Origin: Oscillibacter sp.
GTDB lineage: Bacteria; Bacillota; Clostridia; Oscillospirales; Oscillospiraceae
Length of the DNA stretch: 9,131 nt
Assembly: GCA_020025415.1 (NCBI GenBank)
Contig: JAHHSB010000048.1
Span: 1-9,131 of the forward strand
Direction of reading: 5' to 3'
A program made the position numbers and the translations under genes. The stretch's first letter is position 1. Every line of letters begins with the position of its first letter. Under the pieces are notes generated by a model. That model saw only the letters and a list, made by a program, of their open reading frames with translations, did not search any database and was not told the origin of the DNA. Shown here one piece after another: positions 5,991 to 9,131 of the stretch.

Positions 5991-7376
5991 ATGCGTCTGA
6001 CCCAGCAGCAGCGCCAGACCCAGTCCCTGCTTCTGACCCAAAAGATGCGTCAATCCCTCCATCTGCTGCAGCTGCCGGCTCCGGATCTGGAAAGCTATCT
6101 GGAAGAAGAAGCCCTCTCCAACCCTCTGCTGGAGGTGGAGCCCCCCGCCCTGGGGCAGGCCCTCTCCGACGTGCTGGAGGCGGAAAATCCCAGGGAAGGG
6201 CAGGCGGCGTTTCTGCCCATCGAGCGGCGGGAGCAGCTGCTTTGGTCCGGCGGCGCAAGCGCCCCTTCCTCCGACTTTACCGGATATGCCTCCCGGGAGG
6301 AGAGTTTTACCGACTCTTTAATCAGCCAGCTTGGCCAGCTGTCCATGCTGGAGCCCTATATCCGCTCTTTGAGCGAATACCTGGTGGGCTGCCTCTCCCC
6401 GGCGGGATATCTGGACTGCCCGCTGGAAGAGCTGTCCCGGGAGCTGGGCTGCCCTCTGTTCGATCTGGAGCAGGCCCTGTTTGTGGTGCAGAGCCTGGAG
6501 CCCACCGGCGTGGGCGCCCGCAGTCTTTCCGAGTGTCTGCTGCTGCAGCTGGCCCAAAGCCGGCATTTTACCGAGCTGAATATCCACCTGGTCCGCCGGG
6601 GTCTGCCCAAGCTGGCCGACGGGGATTATGCCGCTCTGGCGGAGGATTTCCACGCCTCGGAAGACGAGGTGCGGGCAGCTGCGGACTATATTCGCACCCT
6701 TAACCCCATTCCCTCCCGGGGGTTCCCCACGGGGAATTATACCCATTATGTCATTCCCGAGGCCACCCTTCACTGGGAAGGGGACACCCTGCACATCGAC
6801 ATGAATACCGCTGCCCAGCCCCGGGTCAGCCTGAATACCCAGACTTCTGCCCTGCTGGAGGGGTCCGACTCCAAGGAAGACCAGGCCTATCTGCGCCACA
6901 AGCTGCAGGAGGCCCGCAGCCTGATGGACAGCCTCCATGACCGGCAGGAGACCCTGTTCCGGCTCATCAGCACGGTGGCCCGGCTGCAAAACGGCTTTTT
7001 TGCCCGGGGGGAGGCCCTTCAGCCCATGACCATGTCCCAAGTGGCGGATGAGCTGCAGCTGAATATCTCCACCGTCAGCCGGGCTGTCAAAGATAAGTAT
7101 ATCCAATATTCAGGAAAAGTGTATCCGCTGCGCAGTCTATTTTCCACCCCCATTCCCTCCCGGGATGGCAGAGGGATCTCCGCCGACGGCGCCCGCCGAC
7201 AGATCCAGCGCTGCGTGGAGGCGGAGGATCCGGCCCACCCCCTGTCGGACAGCGCCATCTGCACGGCCCTGGCCGCCCTGGGCATTACCCTGTCCCGGCG
7301 GACCGTGGCCAAGTACCGCTCCGAGCTGGGCATCCCCTCCGCGGCGGAGCGGAAGAAATCCGGCAGCCGGGCATGA
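5991..7376 (+). CDS. rpoN: RNA polymerase sigma-54 factor RpoN
   Basis: This 461-residue alternative sigma factor directs RNA polymerase to -24/-12 promoters and depends on AAA+ enhancer-binding activators. Region I is the Gln/Leu-rich N-terminus ('LTQQQRQTQSLLLTQKMRQSLHLLQ', starting at residue 3) that interacts with activators and the -12 element. An acidic linker follows. The core-binding domain spans roughly 100-290 and contains the conserved 'SPAGYLDCPLEELSRELG', 'VQSLEPTGVGARSLSECLLLQL' and 'IRTLNPIPSRGF' blocks. A helix-turn-helix (346-372, with STVSRAVKDKYIQ) follows, then the C-terminal domain with the RpoN box, here SRRTVAKYRS (435-444), where the canonical first residue is Ala. The protein appears intact. 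No enhancer-binding protein gene and no clear -24/-12 promoter occur in the window, so its regulon lies elsewhere. The gene stands alone with its own promoter and terminator. Confidence 0.97.
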   Translation: MRLTQQQRQTQSLLLTQKMRQSLHLLQLPAPDLESYLEEEALSNPLLEVEPPALGQALSDVLEAENPREGQAAFLPIERREQLLWSGGASAPSSDFTGYASREESFTDSLISQLGQLSMLEPYIRSLSEYLVGCLSPAGYLDCPLEELSRELGCPLFDLEQALFVVQSLEPTGVGARSLSECLLLQLAQSRHFTELNIHLVRRGLPKLADGDYAALAEDFHASEDEVRAAADYIRTLNPIPSRGFPTGNYTHYVIPEATLHWEGDTLHIDMNTAAQPRVSLNTQTSALLEGSDSKEDQAYLRHKLQEARSLMDSLHDRQETLFRLISTVARLQNGFFARGEALQPMTMSQVADELQLNISTVSRAVKDKYIQYSGKVYPLRSLFSTPIPSRDGRGISADGARRQIQRCVEAEDPAHPLSDSAICTALAALGITLSRRTVAKYRSELGIPSAAERKKSGSRA

Positions 7377-7405
7377 CGGACGTGCCGCTGGTTGTGCTTT
7401 TTCCC

Positions 7406-7437
7406 AAGTCGCCCCGTTTCCTGGGGGCGACTTTTTT
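7406..7437 (+). terminator. Rho-independent terminator of rpoN
   Basis: A 10-bp stem, AAGTCGCCCC (7406-7415) with GGGGCGACTT (7424-7433), has an 8-base loop and runs into a TTTTTT tract (7432-7437). It begins about 30 bases after the rpoN stop codon. Confidence 0.93.
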
Positions 7438-7609
7438 CACATTCCAGGAAATCCCGACCCCCGCTCCATCTCAGCATTGAGTTTTGCCCCGCTTTCGTCT
7501 GCGCTTGGGTCATTACCAGAAAGGGAGCTCGCCGCCCCCTGCCTTCTGCCGGCCCTTCCCTGGCCAAAAGCGCGCCACGGCAGAAAGCGTTCTCCGTATG
7601 CCCCCAGCA
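7438..7609. other. Spacer without a recognisable gene; contains a stem-loop
   Basis: These 172 bases lie between two plus-strand terminators. Open frames here in all readings have no ribosome binding site and no family signature. The one clear structure is an 8-bp perfect stem, TTCTGCCG (7544-7551) with CGGCAGAA (7578-7585), enclosing 26 bases. It is followed 24 bases later by the terminator hairpin at 7610. The arrangement could be the end of an untranslated RNA or a leader, but I found no convincing promoter and no known RNA motif. Confidence 0.35.
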
Positions 7610-7637
7610 GCCCGTTCTTTGAGAACGGGCCGTTTTT
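7610..7637 (+). terminator. Rho-independent terminator or attenuator upstream of the degenerate locus
   Basis: A 9-bp perfect stem, GCCCGTTCT (7610-7618) with AGAACGGGC (7622-7630), has a 3-base loop and is followed by CG and TTTTT (7633-7637). It ends 35 bases before the ATG at 7672. Because rpoN already has its own terminator, this second one has no obvious gene to terminate. It may serve a short transcript from the spacer or act as an attenuator for the following reading frame. Confidence 0.8.
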
Positions 7638-7671
7638 CGTTGGCCCGCGCAAATCAGAAAGGATGAGGAAT

Positions 7672-8041
7672 ATGAACCCCAGGAAAGTCGGTGTCATCGG
7701 CCCGTATCTATTGAAAAAGCAGCGCGGCAAGCCGGTCAGCGATCCCAGCTCAGGAGAAAGGCAGACTGAATTTTATGGGAAACCCTTCTCAGGCGTGTTC
7801 CCGGTCCTGCGTAGAATGCACTCTTGGCCGGTTCCGGCGGAAGATCTATGTTCCCGATCCCAAGCAGGCCAAAACGTTCAAAGAGGCCTATCCGGACCTG
7901 CCGAAAAGCGACTGGGCGGCTGCCTTTGTGATTGCCGACCATCTCCGGTTCGGTAGAATGGCAAAGGAGGTCTACATGGCGCATTATCGCTGCCTCCGTT
8001 ATTACTTGCTGGAAGCTGCCAACCCCGTAAGAAGATGCGAC
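7672..8041 (+). pseudogene. Possible frameshifted, truncated small gene of unknown function
   Basis: An ATG at 7672 with AAAGGA (7658-7663) at an 8-base spacing opens a frame starting 'MNPRKVGVIGPYLLKKQRGK' that runs to a TAG at 7954-7956. From about 7800 this frame loses protein-like composition and becomes Ser/Cys/Arg/Pro-rich. From about 7835 the +1 frame becomes protein-like instead, with the segments 'RRKIYVPDPKQAKTFKEAYP' and, later, 'MAKEVYMAHYRCLRYYLLEA', and has no stop before it runs into the antisense of gluQ. A single indel between about 7775 and 7835 would join the two parts. The joined frame has no stop of its own before the gluQ terminator, which suggests 3' truncation as well. 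The stretch is less GC-rich than its neighbours and uses codons such as AGA, TTG and GTA. I do not recognise the family. The end coordinate is approximate, and chance open frames remain an alternative. Confidence 0.4.
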
Positions 8042-8088
8042 TCCAAGTTCAGGCCCGGCGGATATGGCCCCCCTTCCCCCGTTCATCC

Positions 8089-8123
8089 AAAAACGCCGCC
8101 CGCTCCCTTTTGGGATCGGGCGG
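8089..8123 (-). terminator. Rho-independent terminator of gluQ
   Basis: On the minus strand CCGCCCG and TCCC pair with GGGA and CGGGCGG (8117-8123 and 8112-8115 with 8104-8107 and 8096-8102), with one A-G mismatch and a 4-base loop. The stem is followed by CG and TTTTT (8089-8093). It starts five bases after the gluQ stop codon. Confidence 0.88.
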
Positions 8124-8128
8124 TATCC

Positions 8129-9088
8129 TTATGTCCCGTCAAACAGTCCCGGCGGCACAGGCAGGTCCTCCCGAGGGACCTTGTCCCAGGAGAATTCCGC
8201 CAGCAGCTCCTCCGGCCGGCAGGGCCGGGCCTCGGGGTTCAGCCCCGCCAGAAAGGCCAGCTTTCCGATGATCTCCTCCGGGCCCAAGCGGCAGCTCAGA
8301 GCGCCCAGATCCGCGTCCTGGTCCCGCTTGGAAAGCCGCCGCCCATCGGCGCTGAGCAGCAGCGGCAGATGGTAAAACTTCGGCTCCGGCAAGCCCAGCA
8401 GCCGGTAGAGCAGCAGCTGCCGGGGGGTGGAGTCCAGCAGATCCGCGCCCCGCACCACCTCCGTCACCTCCATGGCGGCGTCATCCACCACCACCGCCAG
8501 CTGATAGGCAAACAGCCCGTCAGAGCGGTGCAGCAGAAAGTCCCCGCACGCTTCCGCCAGATTCTCCTCATACCAGCCCAGGTGCCCATCGGCAAAGCCA
8601 ATAACCTCCTCCGGCACCCGCAGCCGCACTCCAGCCCGGTGGCCGGCGGTCTTCCGGGCGGCCGCTTCCTCCGCTGTCAGGTTTCGGCAGGTCCCGGGAT
8701 AGATCTGCCGCCCATCGGAGCGGTGGGGCGCATCGGCGGCGTGGAGCTCCCGCCGGGTGCAGAAGCACGGGTACACCAGTCCCGCCGCCTCCAGCCTCTT
8801 CAGCGCCGCCTGGTACAGCGCCGTGCGCCGGCTCTGCTCATAGGGGCCATGTGGCCCCTGACCGGCGGTGCCTCCCTCGTCCCAGTCCAGCCCCAGCCAA
8901 TGCAGATCCTCCTCCAGCTGCAGGGCATAGCGCCGGGGACAGCGGACCGTGTCCAGATCCTCCAGCCGCAGCACGATCCTGCCCCCCTTGGACCGGGCGC
9001 TGAGCCAGGCCAGCAGGCTGCTGAGTATATTCCCCAGGTGGATCCGTCCGCTGGGTGAGGGCGCAAAGCGCCCCACGATCTTGTCCAC
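8129..9088 (-). CDS. gluQ: Glutamyl-Q tRNA(Asp) synthetase
   Basis: This is a 319-residue paralogue of the glutamyl-tRNA synthetase catalytic domain that lacks the anticodon-binding domain. Such enzymes activate glutamate and attach it to queuosine at position 34 of tRNA(Asp). The class I signatures are present: 'FAPSPSGRIHLGN' (8-20, HIGH-type) and 'RRLSKRD' (250-256, KMSKS-type). The zinc site typical of GluQRS is intact: C108-x-C110 in 'YPCFCTRREL', then Y130 and C134 in 'IYPGTCRN'. The catalytic-domain block 'QLAVVVDDAAMEVTEVVRGADLLDSTPRQ' (196-224) is also present. The start chosen is GTG at 9088, because GGAGGAGG (9097-9104) precedes it at a good distance. A TTG at 9115 would sit almost at the predicted transcription start. 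The length excludes a full GltX. The gene appears monocistronic within the window. Confidence 0.92.
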   Translation of the reverse strand: MDKIVGRFAPSPSGRIHLGNILSSLLAWLSARSKGGRIVLRLEDLDTVRCPRRYALQLEEDLHWLGLDWDEGGTAGQGPHGPYEQSRRTALYQAALKRLEAAGLVYPCFCTRRELHAADAPHRSDGRQIYPGTCRNLTAEEAAARKTAGHRAGVRLRVPEEVIGFADGHLGWYEENLAEACGDFLLHRSDGLFAYQLAVVVDDAAMEVTEVVRGADLLDSTPRQLLLYRLLGLPEPKFYHLPLLLSADGRRLSKRDQDADLGALSCRLGPEEIIGKLAFLAGLNPEARPCRPEELLAEFSWDKVPREDLPVPPGLFDGT

Positions 9089-9096
9089 GTTCTGCC

Positions 9097-9104
9097 CCTC
9101 CTCC
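9097..9104 (-). promoter_or_regulatory. Ribosome binding site GGAGGAGG that fixes the gluQ GTG start
   Basis: On the minus strand GGAGGAGG is followed by GG and six more bases, then GTG at 9088. The spacing suits GTG initiation. The alternative TTG lies upstream of this site. Confidence 0.8.
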
Positions 9105-9123
9105 CCGCTTTTCAAGTGCCCCC

Positions 9124-9129
9124 ATTATA
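9124..9129 (-). promoter_or_regulatory. -10 box of the probable gluQ promoter
   Basis: TATAAT on the minus strand is a perfect -10 match. It would start transcription near 9117, about 29 bases before the GTG start codon. The -35 box would lie beyond the window edge, so the promoter cannot be confirmed here. Confidence 0.6.
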
Positions 9130-9131
9130 CC

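Noticed and set aside
7775..7800. Programmed frameshift at GGGAAAC in the degenerate locus
   Set aside because: The heptamer is not in the phase needed for -1 slippage from the 7672 frame, and the required shift is +1. A simple indel explains the pattern better.
7775..9058. 427-codon plus-strand open frame
   Set aside because: Beyond about 8050 it is the antisense of gluQ and low-complexity. Only its first part looks protein-like, and that part is treated as a piece of a possible pseudogene.
9089..9115. TTG start for gluQ adding nine residues
   Set aside because: It would lie at or next to the predicted transcription start and upstream of the strong ribosome binding site. The GTG at 9088 fits better.
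1..9131. CRISPR arrays, insertion sequences, attachment sites, phage genes
   Set aside because: No regularly spaced direct repeats, transposase or integrase motifs, or terminal inverted repeats were seen on either strand. The only tRNA is at the edge and has no flanking duplication in view.

Overview
The window looks like ordinary core chromosome from a GC-rich low-GC-phylum (Firmicutes/Bacillota) anaerobe, most likely a gut Clostridia of the Oscillospiraceae type. The evidence is GC-rich coding sequence combined with strong AGGAGG ribosome binding sites, sigma-A type promoters, rho-independent terminators, a YerC/YecD TrpR-related regulator, an M29 aminopeptidase and an RsiV-like DUF3298 protein. 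The taxonomic placement is inference from these traits, not from a database match.

Layout. Positions 1-52 hold the 5' part of a tRNA-Val(TAC) on the minus strand, driven by a perfect consensus promoter. Upstream of it, also on the minus strand, lies the operon yerC-like regulator -> SAM methyltransferase -> hslO (Hsp33). Its genes overlap or abut, and it ends in a strong terminator at 141-179. A divergent plus-strand gene (2351-3034) encodes a soluble DUF3298 / RsiV-like protein. It converges on a second minus-strand operon and shares a bidirectional terminator with it. That operon runs YihY-family membrane protein -> M29 aminopeptidase -> gamma-carbonic-anhydrase-type hexapeptide protein. 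Divergent from it, rpoN (sigma-54) runs on the plus strand from 5991 to 7376 and has its own promoter and terminator. Positions 7438-8088 contain no intact gene. They hold a structured spacer, a second terminator, and what reads like a frameshifted and truncated small gene of unknown function. The window closes with gluQ (glutamyl-Q tRNA(Asp) synthetase) on the minus strand, with its terminator and a -10 box at the window edge.

Functional view. The genes are housekeeping, stress and translation functions: redox chaperone, peptide turnover, CO2/bicarbonate or related metal enzyme, alternative sigma factor, tRNA and tRNA modification. They do not form one pathway. I see no phage, CRISPR, transposase or defence cassette, and I do not think the window holds a dramatic new system. 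The points most worth a second look are the degenerate 7.67-8.04 kb locus with its upstream hairpins, the dyad over the yerC promoter, and the RsiV-like protein that has no membrane anchor.
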